NCBI GenBank assembly: GCA_002084865.1
Contig: NBMG01000072.1
Coordinates: 1 to 5,545 of the forward strand
DNA from: Candidatus Atribacteria bacterium 4572_76
GTDB taxonomy: Bacteria > Atribacterota > Phoenicimicrobiia > Phoenicimicrobiales > Phoenicimicrobiaceae
Length of the DNA stretch: 5,545 nucleotides
Direction of reading: 5' to 3'
The notes under the pieces were generated by a model. The model saw only the letters and a program-made list of their open reading frames with translations. It ran no database searches and was not told where the DNA came from. A program made the position numbers and the translations under genes. Shown here in pieces: positions 1 to 5,545 of this stretch (position 1 is the first letter of the stretch; each line of letters starts with the position of its first letter).

Positions 1-18
1 ACATTATCCAATTTTTAT

Positions 19-48
19 TTGACAGAAGGAAAAAATTTATGCTATTAT
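19..48 (+). promoter_or_regulatory. Sigma70-type promoter of the rbs operon with extended -10
   Basis: A perfect -35 hexamer TTGACA lies at 19-24 and a -10 hexamer TATTAT (one mismatch to TATAAT) at 43-48, with an 18-base spacer. A TG dinucleotide at 40-41, one base before the -10, makes it an extended -10. Transcription would start around 54-57, giving a leader of roughly 35 bases before the rbsK start codon. It is the only clear promoter in the window. The following genes are so tightly packed that it probably drives all six. Its downstream edge runs into the operator, which fits repression by blocking RNA polymerase. Confidence 0.85.
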
Positions 49-75
49 GAAATCGATATCAGAAAGCGATTTCAT
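47..75. promoter_or_regulatory. Tandem LacI-family operator over the transcription start
   Basis: Two CG-centred near-palindromes sit end to end. The first is TGAAATCGATATCA (48-61), with one mismatched base pair. The second is AGAAAGCGATTTCA (61-74), whose inner 12 bases (62-73) are palindromic except for one pair. The centres are 13 bases apart. The outer halves also form a perfect 9-base inverted repeat, ATGAAATCG (47-55) and CGATTTCAT (67-75), with an 11-base spacer. LacI-family dimers bind palindromes with a central CG. The first site also fits the Bacillus cre consensus TGWNANCGNTNWCA at every position, and the second at 13 of 14. The nearest candidate to bind here is the RbsR encoded at 992-2017; that assignment is inferred. 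Confidence 0.75.
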
Positions 76-89
76 TAACAGGAGAAATT

Positions 90-995
90 ATGGAAAAAGT
101 GCTGGTATTAGGAAGTATCAATATAGATTTTGTTTCCTTTGTCTCTCGCTACCCTCAACCCGGTGAAACTCTCGTTAGCAATGATTTTGGTATCTTTCAA
201 GGAGGTAAGGGTGCCAATCAGGCAATTGCCCTTGCTAAGCTAGATATCCCCACTTTAATGTTAGGCAAAGTAGGCGGAGATATCCTTAGCGATTTTGCCC
301 TTTCCTCACTTAAGGAAAGTGGAGTAAATACTACCGGAATTTCTAAAAGCCAGAAAAATTCTACCGGTTCTGCCTCTATCTGGGTCAATGCTCAGGGTCA
401 GAACTCTATCGTAATCTACCCCGGCGCCAATGGGGAAGTTGACGAAGATTTTATTATCCGGCATGAAAAATTCTTTGATGATGCCTCCTGGCTTTTAACC
501 CAATTTGAAGTCCCCTTAGAATCAATTCTATCAGCCCTAAAACTTGCCAAAAAACACGGCTTAAAGACTGTAATGGATCCTGCCCCGGTAAGAGAAGTAA
601 GCAATAATCATATCTGGGAATTAGTCGACTATCTTCTTCCTAATGAGATAGAACTAAGAGAGCTTACTCATACCGAAAATATTTTAAAAGCTATTCATAT
701 TCTTAAATCCCGGGGAGTGAAAGAAGTTATTGTTAAATTAGGTAAGCAGGGAGCAGTATATGAAGATAAAGGTAAATTAGTTGCTTTTCCGGCCACACCA
801 GTGGAACAGAGAATTGATACTACCGGAGCCGGGGATTGTTTTATCGCCGGTTTTTTGTATGGAATGATTCAATGGGGAGATATCCCCCGGGCGATTAAGA
901 TAGGAAATCTAACTGCTTCTTACTCTATCCAGAAGAAAGGGGCGGCAATATCTTTCCCGAATAAATCTGAGATTGATTGGAAGAAATTGCAATGA
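90..995 (+). CDS. rbsK: Ribokinase (PfkB family)
   Basis: This cytoplasmic kinase phosphorylates D-ribose with ATP to give ribose-5-phosphate, the committing step after uptake. The 301-residue product is close to the E. coli enzyme (309). Visible PfkB features are the N-terminal GSINIDFV strand (8-15) with Asp13, the GGKGANQA sugar-binding signature (38-45), GANG (112-115), MDPAP (162-166), the NEIE form of the NxxE metal motif (185-188), and DTTGAGD (243-249) with Asp249 as catalytic base. The C-terminal GAAISFP (284-290) matches the monovalent-cation and adenine-site region. The ATG is preceded by AGGAG at 80-84 with 5-base spacing. It is the first gene of the operon, and its TGA stop overlaps the rbsR start by four bases (ATGA). 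Ribose specificity is supported by similarity and by rbsD and rbsB downstream. Confidence 0.95.
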   Translation: MEKVLVLGSINIDFVSFVSRYPQPGETLVSNDFGIFQGGKGANQAIALAKLDIPTLMLGKVGGDILSDFALSSLKESGVNTTGISKSQKNSTGSASIWVNAQGQNSIVIYPGANGEVDEDFIIRHEKFFDDASWLLTQFEVPLESILSALKLAKKHGLKTVMDPAPVREVSNNHIWELVDYLLPNEIELRELTHTENILKAIHILKSRGVKEVIVKLGKQGAVYEDKGKLVAFPATPVEQRIDTTGAGDCFIAGFLYGMIQWGDIPRAIKIGNLTASYSIQKKGAAISFPNKSEIDWKKLQ

Positions 996-2017
996 AGAAA
1001 AAGAGTACTATTTATGATGTGGCAAAAATAGCAGGGGTTTCTCCTTCAACAATATCAAGGGTAATGAATACCCCTGAAATAGTAGCAGAAGACACTCGCC
1101 AGAAAGTCATAAATGCCGTAAAGGAATTGGCCTATATTCCCAATATGATGGCAGCAAGTATGCCCAAGAGAAAGACAAATTATATAGGTTTGATAATACC
1201 GGATATAACTAATATATTTTTTTCTAATCTGGTAAGAGGAGTTCAGGATGTTTGTGAAAAGCACGGAAACAGTGTATTGGTGGTGAATTCAGATGATAGC
1301 CAGGAAAAGGAAGGTCGTTATTTAAAGCTTTTATATTCCCGGCGGGTAGATGGAGTAATTTTGACGGTAGCTGGTTATCGGGAGAAGGAGTTTCCCGAAG
1401 AAGAGCTGTCCTTGCTTGAAAAGATGAATATAGTACTTATTGATAGAGAGATAAATGGGATGACGACTCCCATCGTCAAGGTCAATAATTTTGTCGGGGC
1501 TTACTCAGCAGTTAAATATTTGCTGACCATGGGACACAGGAAGATAATGTATTTAGCCGGGATAGAAGGTACCAAGACTAATCGTGAAAGAAGGAAAGGT
1601 TATCTTTCTGCCTTAAAAGAGGCCCATATAAATTGGAAAAAAGAGTTGGCAGGTGATTTCCGTCTGGATACTGCTTATCAGAAAATAATACACCATTGGC
1701 CCCAGCTAAAAAATTCTGATGAACTACCTACGGCTATCTTTGCGGCCAATGACCTGATGGCTATCGGGGCCTTAAAAGCCTTTGCCCAGCTAAAGATTCG
1801 GATACCGGAAGATATATCCATAATTGGTTTTGATAACATACCATTTTCTGATTGCACCTGTCCACCCTTGACCACCATTGCTCAGCCTACTTACCTAATG
1901 GGTCAAAAGGCGGTTGAGACTTTGCTCAAGGTGATAGATAAGAAGAAAATAAAGAAATCCGTAGAGTTTGAAACTGAGCTAATTGAACGGGACTCAGTAA
2001 GCAGATGGGAGGTCTAA
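992..2017 (+). CDS. rbsR: LacI-family ribose operon repressor RbsR
   Basis: This is a 341-residue LacI/GalR-type regulator. The N-terminal helix-turn-helix (about 6-26) reads TIYDVAKIAGVSPSTISRVMN, interrupted here at 20 residues' length by the final N. It is followed by the third helix and a hinge around PNMMAASM (50-57), then a periplasmic-binding-protein-like effector domain from about 63 (YIGLIIPDITNIFFSNLVRG) to the typical LIERDSV near the end. I chose the ATG at 992, overlapping the rbsK stop as ATGA, because GGAAG at 979-983 is 8 bases upstream. An in-frame TTG at 977 would add only five residues with no better site. The effector is probably ribose or a phosphorylated derivative, inferred from context. 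Lying second in the operon it presumably regulates itself as well. Two hinge residues differ from the family norm: Ala55 where Arg is usual and Met57 where the DNA-intercalating Leu is usual. Confidence 0.9.
   Translation: MKKKSTIYDVAKIAGVSPSTISRVMNTPEIVAEDTRQKVINAVKELAYIPNMMAASMPKRKTNYIGLIIPDITNIFFSNLVRGVQDVCEKHGNSVLVVNSDDSQEKEGRYLKLLYSRRVDGVILTVAGYREKEFPEEELSLLEKMNIVLIDREINGMTTPIVKVNNFVGAYSAVKYLLTMGHRKIMYLAGIEGTKTNRERRKGYLSALKEAHINWKKELAGDFRLDTAYQKIIHHWPQLKNSDELPTAIFAANDLMAIGALKAFAQLKIRIPEDISIIGFDNIPFSDCTCPPLTTIAQPTYLMGQKAVETLLKVIDKKKIKKSVEFETELIERDSVSRWEV
2007..2012 (+). promoter_or_regulatory. Ribosome binding site that fixes the rbsD start
   Basis: GGGAGG lies 7 bases before the ATG at 2020, an ideal arrangement. 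The in-frame ATG at 2005 lies just before this site and has no good site of its own, so 2020 is the start. The site is inside the last codons of rbsR, so the two genes are probably translationally linked. Confidence 0.8.
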
Positions 2018-2019
2018 AG

Positions 2020-2415
2020 ATGAAAAAAAACGGAATCTTAAATCCTCAGCTTAATAGGGTTATCTCTGAGATGGGGCATCGTGATATGTTAATCATCGCT
2101 GATGCGGGATTACCCATTCCCAAAGAAGTTGAGAGAGTTGATTTAACTTTAAAAAATGGAATTCCTTCTTTTACGGAAGTCCTGCGAGCAGTTCTTTCCG
2201 AATTAGAAGTCGAAGAGGCATATGTGGCCAAAGAAATAAAAGAGAAAAATCCCCAAACTCTGAATTTAGTTTCTTCATTAATAGGAATAGGGGAAGTTAA
2301 ATTTATTACCCACGAAGAGTTAAAAGAATTATCTAAGCAGGCTAGAGCGATTGTTAGGACAGGAGAGTGCAGCCCTTATGCTAATATTATTCTAATTTCA
2401 GGAGTAACATTTTGA
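2020..2415 (+). CDS. rbsD: D-ribose pyranase
   Basis: RbsD speeds the interconversion of beta-D-ribopyranose and beta-D-ribofuranose, supplying the furanose that ribokinase uses. The 131-residue product has the same length as the Bacillus subtilis enzyme. It shows the catalytic His20 (in EMGHRD), Asp28 in the block DAGLPIP (28-34), NGIPSF (46-51), EEIK-like AKEIKEKNPQ (70-79), His98 in THEEL, and the C-terminal GECSPYANIIL (115-125) with Tyr120 and Asn122. These positions line up with the known active-site residues of the family. The start at 2020 follows the rbsR stop by two bases. The stop overlaps the TTG start of rbsA (TTGA at 2412-2415). RbsD is a cytoplasmic ring-forming oligomer in known cases. 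Nothing looks damaged. Confidence 0.95.
   Translation: MKKNGILNPQLNRVISEMGHRDMLIIADAGLPIPKEVERVDLTLKNGIPSFTEVLRAVLSELEVEEAYVAKEIKEKNPQTLNLVSSLIGIGEVKFITHEELKELSKQARAIVRTGECSPYANIILISGVTF
2400..2404 (+). promoter_or_regulatory. Ribosome binding site supporting the TTG start of rbsA
   Basis: AGGAG lies 7 bases upstream of TTG at 2412. No ATG in frame occurs before the conserved SKSFPGVQALKEV region, so TTG is the only start that gives a full first ATPase domain. The stop/start overlap TTGA suggests translational coupling to rbsD. Confidence 0.75.
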
Positions 2416-3923
2416 ACGATTTAGCCTTAGAATTTATTAATATTTCTAAAAGTTTCCCCGGAGTGCAGGCTTTAAAGGAAGTCAGTATTCAGATAAGAAG
2501 AGCTGATGTTCATGCCATTGTAGGAGAAAACGGGGCTGGCAAATCAACTTTGATGAAGATAGCTGTAGGGGAATTGCTGCGTGATGCCGGGATTATCAAA
2601 GTATTTGGCCGAGAGGCTCAAATTAATTCCCCTTCTGACGGTTATCATTATGGAATTAGTTTGATTCATCAGGAATTTAGTTTAGTTTCTACTTTAGATA
2701 TAGCCCAAAATATTTTTTTAGGTCGGGAATTGACCAGAGAACATTTACCCTTTATGGATAGTAACTTAATGTATAAGCAGACCGAGGAAATTTTAGATTC
2801 TCTGAAGATGTTTCGTTTAGATTCTCACTTAAGGATAAGAGATTTAACTGTTGCCCAGAAGCAAGTGGTAGAAATTGCTAAAGCCTTATCTTTAAATTCT
2901 AAAATAATTATTATGGATGAACCTACTGCTGCCTTAACTTTAGAAGAAACCGCTCGTCTCTTTGAAGTAGTTCGGGGGCTAAAAGCCAAGGGGGTTACCA
3001 CACTTTTTATCTCTCATCGATTGGAAGAGATATTTGAGATAGCTGATAAAGTAAGTATCCTGCGGGATGGAGAATTAATCTTGACTAAACCGGTAGCTCA
3101 GATTGACCGTGATCAAGTGATTAATAATATGGTCGGTCGCTCTTTGGATTTTGTTTTCCCTCCCAGAGTAAAACATAAAAAAGAAGCTAAAGTAGTCTTG
3201 GAAGTAAAAAAAATCAACAAAGAAAGACAGTTTTCAGATGTCTCCTTTCAACTTAAAGAAGGAGAAATTCTTGGTCTGGCTGGTCTGGTAGGTTCCGGTC
3301 TTTCGGAGGTAGCCATGGCACTCTTTGGATTAAATCAAATAGATGCAGGGGAGATATACATAAAAGGAGAAAAAGTAAATATAAATTCGCCTTTTAAAGC
3401 CATTGAACACGGTTTGGCTTTACTACCTGAAGACCGAAGGGAATTGGGATTAGTCATTGTTAGGAGCGTATTAGAAAATCTTACTCTTCCTGCACTTTAT
3501 CGGGATATTGCCAGGAAATATTTTATTGACCTGAAGAGGGAATCCTTACTGGCCAAAGAAGCACAGGAGGAATTATCTATCCGTTTTGCTTCTTTTTCCC
3601 AGAAAGCAGAGTCATTAAGCGGAGGTAATCAACAGAAGGTGGTGGTTGGTAAATGGCTGCTCACCAGACCTAAGATTTTGATTATGAATGAACCTACCAG
3701 GGGGATAGATGTAGGAGCTAAATTAGAAATTTATAAAATTGTTAATACTCTGGTTCAAAAGGGGATGGGGATAATCTTTATATCTTCTGAGTTTTCGGAA
3801 ATATTAGGGATTGCCCATCGTGTTTTAGTAATGAGCGAGGGGAGAATTACTGCAGAATTAGATCCTCAGAGTTCAACGGAAGAAGATATTCTAAAATTTG
3901 CCATAAGGAAGAAGGTATCTTGA
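2412..3923 (+). CDS. rbsA: Ribose ABC transporter ATP-binding protein RbsA (two ATPase domains)
   Basis: RbsA is the cytoplasmic energy-coupling subunit of the ribose importer, with two fused nucleotide-binding domains. Its 503 residues match the family (E. coli 501). Domain 1 has Walker A GENGAGKST (38-46), Q-loop Gln87, a weak signature LTVAQKQ (145-151), Walker B IIIMDEPTAAL (165-175) with catalytic Glu170, and switch His202. Domain 2 starts near 261. It has a degenerate P-loop GLVGSGLSE (291-299) without the Walker A lysine, the family block LPEDRRELGL (338-347), a canonical signature LSGGNQQK (402-409), Walker B ILIMNEPTRGID (422-433), and SSE (458-460) in place of the switch histidine. 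The degenerate second domain is normal for the RbsA/MglA/XylG group, but Asn426 where Asp is usual is less common. The gene overlaps rbsD by 4 bases and ends one base before rbsC. No frameshift or deletion is apparent. Confidence 0.95.
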   Translation: MNDLALEFINISKSFPGVQALKEVSIQIRRADVHAIVGENGAGKSTLMKIAVGELLRDAGIIKVFGREAQINSPSDGYHYGISLIHQEFSLVSTLDIAQNIFLGRELTREHLPFMDSNLMYKQTEEILDSLKMFRLDSHLRIRDLTVAQKQVVEIAKALSLNSKIIIMDEPTAALTLEETARLFEVVRGLKAKGVTTLFISHRLEEIFEIADKVSILRDGELILTKPVAQIDRDQVINNMVGRSLDFVFPPRVKHKKEAKVVLEVKKINKERQFSDVSFQLKEGEILGLAGLVGSGLSEVAMALFGLNQIDAGEIYIKGEKVNINSPFKAIEHGLALLPEDRRELGLVIVRSVLENLTLPALYRDIARKYFIDLKRESLLAKEAQEELSIRFASFSQKAESLSGGNQQKVVVGKWLLTRPKILIMNEPTRGIDVGAKLEIYKIVNTLVQKGMGIIFISSEFSEILGIAHRVLVMSEGRITAELDPQSSTEEDILKFAIRKKVS

Positions 3924-3924
3924 T

Positions 3925-4689
3925 ATGAAAAATTTACAGTATAAAGACATGATTCGGCGATATGGAATATTAATCGGTTTAATCGGATTAATTACTGGGT
4001 TTTCTGTTTTGTCCGAGCGATTTTTCACCATATCCAATATGCTTATTGTAATGAGGCAGACTTCTATTGTTGCTTTTCTGGCGGTGGGAATGTCTTTTGT
4101 GATTCTGGGGGCTGGCATAGATCTCTCCGTTGGTTCCGTTTTAGCTTTCTCCGGAGCAGTAGGAGCAGGAGTAATGCAAAATGGGGGAATATTTTTTGGT
4201 ATTCTTGCCGGACTGGCTCTGGGAGCTGCTTTAGGGGCTTTTAGTGGAATAGTAATTACTAAATTAAAGATACCTGCCTTTATCGCAACTTTGGCCATGA
4301 TGGCTATAGCTCGAGGAGGAACCCTGGTTTATACCGATGGACGCCCGATTACTGGCTTACCTTCTTCTTTTGCTTTTTTAGGAAGAGGATACATAGGAAA
4401 CGTTCCTTTCCCTATAATTTTGATGTTAATTATATTCTACGCCACCGGTGGCAATATTAATGCTGCTCGAGCATCAGGAATAAAAGTAGATAATGTTATT
4501 ATTTCTACCTTTGCAATTAGCGGTTTTCTTTCCGGATTAACTGGCATGGTTTTAGCTTCCCGGCTTAATTCCGCCCAGCCAACAGCTGGTATGGGTTATG
4601 AATTAGATGCTATTGCAGCTGTAGTCCTGGGTGGAACTAATCTTTTTGGAGGAGAAGGAGAGTTATGGGGTACTCTGGTGCAATTTTAA
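3925..4689 (+). CDS. rbsC: Ribose ABC transporter permease RbsC, internally deleted and C-terminally truncated; probably non-functional
   Basis: RbsC is the inner-membrane channel of the ribose importer. The family signatures are clear: GAGIDLSVGSVLAFSGA (62-78), KIPAFIATLAMM (115-126), GGN with SGIKV (175-188), and SAQPTAGMGYELDAIAAVVL (216-235), with hydrophobic helices at roughly 13-29, 47-63, 66-84, 90-110, 117-135, 190-211 and 226-243. The product is only 254 residues, against about 310-325 for the family. Two losses explain this. About 16 residues are missing, in frame, between Phe171 and Tyr172, where homologues have a helix end and a TxxGRY loop. After GTLV (249-252) the reading frame gives Gln-Phe-stop instead of some 40 more residues. 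The ATG follows the rbsA stop by one base, with GGAAGAAGG at 3907-3915. The ORF is open but encodes a damaged permease; sequence or assembly error is a serious alternative to real gene decay. Confidence 0.85.
   Translation: MKNLQYKDMIRRYGILIGLIGLITGFSVLSERFFTISNMLIVMRQTSIVAFLAVGMSFVILGAGIDLSVGSVLAFSGAVGAGVMQNGGIFFGILAGLALGAALGAFSGIVITKLKIPAFIATLAMMAIARGGTLVYTDGRPITGLPSSFAFLGRGYIGNVPFPIILMLIIFYATGGNINAARASGIKVDNVIISTFAISGFLSGLTGMVLASRLNSAQPTAGMGYELDAIAAVVLGGTNLFGGEGELWGTLVQF
4432..4443 (+). other. Probable in-frame internal deletion point in rbsC
   Basis: The codons read LIIF directly into YATGGN. In E. coli RbsC about 16 residues, including HTRLGRYI, stand between the equivalent IVF and YALGGN. 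About 48 bases therefore appear to be missing at 4435-4440 without disturbing the frame. The estimate comes from remembered homologues, not a computed alignment. Confidence 0.7.
4648..4667 (+). promoter_or_regulatory. Shine-Dalgarno-like run and ATG inside rbsC, in frame with rbsB
   Basis: The codons for the conserved FGGEGEL stretch of RbsC form a purine run, GGAGGAGAAGGAG (4648-4660), followed 4 bases later by an ATG at 4665 that is in the rbsB frame. By chance this could start translation of the displaced rbsB. It is coding sequence of rbsC first, and use as a start site is only inferred; the spacing from AAGGAG is short. Confidence 0.35.
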
Positions 4690-5531
4690 GTGTTTCGGCT
4701 TTTGCGAGCAGTATGACTGTCGGATTATCAGTTTCTACTCTGAATAATCCTTTCTTTGTAATCTTAAGGGATGGTGCCATAGAGCAAGCAAAAGTCCTTG
4801 ATGTAGATTTGGTAGTGATGGATGCTCAGAATGACCCGGCCAAACAGGTATCTGATATCGAAGATTTAATCCAGAAAAAAGTTGATGTCATTCTCTTGAA
4901 TCCTACTGATGCCGATGCTTTGGTTCCAGCAGTTGAACAGGCTAATAAAGCAGGTATTCCTCTCTTAACCATTGACCGTAGTGTCAACGGTGGAGATGTA
5001 GCCCTACACATCGCTTCCGATAATGTTAAAGGAGGAGAGATGGCCGCAGCCTATACGGTAGAGCAATTAGGAGAAAAGGGTATCGTGGTAGAATTAGAAG
5101 GAATTACCGGTGCATCTGCTGCTCGGGAGAGAGGTCAGGGCTTTGATACTTATATTGCTAAATTTCCCGGTATTAAATTAGCTGCAAAGCAGACCGCTGA
5201 TTTTGATAGAGCCAAAGGAATGAGTGTTATGGAAAATATCCTACAGGCTCAACCGAAAATTGATGCAGTATTTGCCCAGAATGATGAAATGGCTCTGGGT
5301 GCTATTCAAGCTATAAAAGCAGCCAAAAGGCAAGATGAAATGTTTGTGGTAGGGTTTGATGCTGTGCCCGATGCTCTTGATGCTATCAAAGCAGGAGATA
5401 TGAAAGCTACGATTGCTCAGCAACCCTGGATGATGGGAGTTCTGGGAGTAATGAACGGTTATTTAGTAGTAAACGGAGTGGAATTAGGAGTAGAATTTAT
5501 ACCCGTTCCCTTAAAAGTTGTTACCGAATAA
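4665..5531 (+). CDS. rbsB: D-ribose-binding periplasmic protein RbsB, N-terminally truncated (native start lost)
   Basis: RbsB captures ribose outside the inner membrane and delivers it to RbsC/RbsA. The mature part, from about Ser15 to the TAA at 5529-5531, is some 274 residues, like E. coli mature RbsB (271). All the known ribose contacts are present: Asn28, Phe30 and Phe31 in NNPFF; Asn79 in LLNPTD; Asp104-Arg105; Arg156 in RERG; Phe180 in ADFDR; Asn206 in AQNDE; Asp232 in GFDAVPD; and Gln252 in TIAQQP. This strongly supports ribose as ligand. The first 14 residues are not a normal N-terminus. Residues 5-14 (GAILSVSAFA) look like the last part of a signal peptide ending in AFA, without the basic start or a full hydrophobic core. 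The listed ATG lies inside rbsC. It is the longest open frame, not a proven start; ATG 4713 would give a leaderless form. No lipobox cysteine is present. Confidence 0.88.
   Translation: MGYSGAILSVSAFASSMTVGLSVSTLNNPFFVILRDGAIEQAKVLDVDLVVMDAQNDPAKQVSDIEDLIQKKVDVILLNPTDADALVPAVEQANKAGIPLLTIDRSVNGGDVALHIASDNVKGGEMAAAYTVEQLGEKGIVVELEGITGASAARERGQGFDTYIAKFPGIKLAAKQTADFDRAKGMSVMENILQAQPKIDAVFAQNDEMALGAIQAIKAAKRQDEMFVVGFDAVPDALDAIKAGDMKATIAQQPWMMGVLGVMNGYLVVNGVELGVEFIPVPLKVVTE
4676..4695 (+). other. Deletion junction joining rbsC to rbsB
   Basis: Up to about 4680 the rbsC frame encodes the conserved GTLV. From about 4683-4695 the sequence encodes the end of an RbsB signal peptide in a different frame (-1 relative to rbsC). 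Missing between them are about 40 RbsC codons, the stop, any intergenic DNA, the rbsB ribosome binding site, its start codon and perhaps 15-20 signal-peptide codons, so about 200 bases in total by estimate. The exact breakpoint cannot be fixed because GGTGCA near 4677-4682 could belong to either gene. Confidence 0.75.
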
Positions 5532-5545
5532 AGTAGATCAGTGAA

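Noticed and set aside
48..61. A CcpA catabolite-response element
   Set aside because: The sequence fits the cre consensus, but all LacI-family operators share this pattern, a dedicated LacI-family gene lies in the operon, and nothing shows that the host has CcpA.
977..991. Upstream TTG start for rbsR
   Set aside because: It adds only five residues before the family-typical start, while ATG 992 has GGAAG at good spacing and the common ATGA overlap with rbsK.
2005..2019. Upstream ATG start for rbsD
   Set aside because: The ideal GGGAGG site lies downstream of it and serves ATG 2020. The product from 2020 begins MKKNGILN, as in known RbsD proteins, and places the catalytic His at position 20.
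3891..4298. A 135-codon open frame on the minus strand opposite the rbsA end and rbsC start
   Set aside because: It lies antisense to clearly conserved permease coding sequence, its translation is low-complexity (many Ala, Pro, Ile, Lys), and it has no recognisable family. It is a shadow of rbsC.
4676..4692. A programmed frameshift fusing RbsC to RbsB
   Set aside because: The rbsB frame is -1 relative to rbsC, but the codons before the stop (GTG CAA TTT TAA) offer no slippery heptamer that re-pairs in -1, and no clear downstream stem was seen. The missing RbsC C-terminus also shows that sequence was lost, not recoded.
4676..4692. A single-base sequencing error as the cause of the early rbsC stop
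   Set aside because: Restoring the frame by one or two bases leads directly into RbsB signal-peptide sequence, not into the missing ~40 residues of RbsC, so an indel alone cannot explain it.
5532..5545. A terminator after rbsB
   Set aside because: Only 14 bases follow the stop, and they contain no hairpin or T-run.

Overview
The window is a compact, plus-strand ribose-utilisation operon in the order rbsK-rbsR-rbsD-rbsA-rbsC-rbsB. The six genes overlap by 4 bases or are separated by 1-2 bases, except at the damaged rbsC/rbsB boundary. No gene on the minus strand is supported. The DNA is AT-rich by eye, with purine-rich Shine-Dalgarno sites and one TTG start. What remains of the RbsB signal peptide ends in a plain signal-peptidase-I type site (AFA before Ser) with no lipobox cysteine. 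That suggests a soluble periplasmic protein and so a diderm, probably anaerobic, bacterium rather than a Gram-positive one. An Atribacterota- or Thermotogota-like origin would fit, but this is a weak guess.

Region by region: positions 1-89 hold a strong sigma70-type promoter (TTGACA, 18-base spacer, extended TATTAT) whose -10 end and expected start site lie inside two adjoining CG-centred palindromes typical of LacI-family operators. Next come ribokinase (90-995), a LacI-family repressor presumed to bind that operator (992-2017), D-ribose pyranase (2020-2415), the double-cassette ATPase RbsA (2412-3923), the permease RbsC (3925-4689) and the ribose-binding protein RbsB (4665-5531). Only 14 bases follow rbsB, and no terminator is visible.

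Together the genes form a complete pathway in principle. RbsB captures ribose, RbsC/RbsA import it, RbsD converts pyranose to furanose forms, RbsK phosphorylates it to ribose-5-phosphate, and RbsR adjusts expression.

The notable anomaly is at the transport end. RbsC lacks about 16 residues of a conserved loop and helix, in frame, near 4435-4440. Its last ~40 residues, its natural stop, the intergenic region and the RbsB start plus most of the signal peptide are all missing at a second junction near 4678-4690. The mature part of RbsB keeps every ribose-contacting residue. The likely reading is two recent deletions or assembly errors in an otherwise intact operon. I see no evidence for a wholly new system; the deletions and the tandem operator are the points worth checking.
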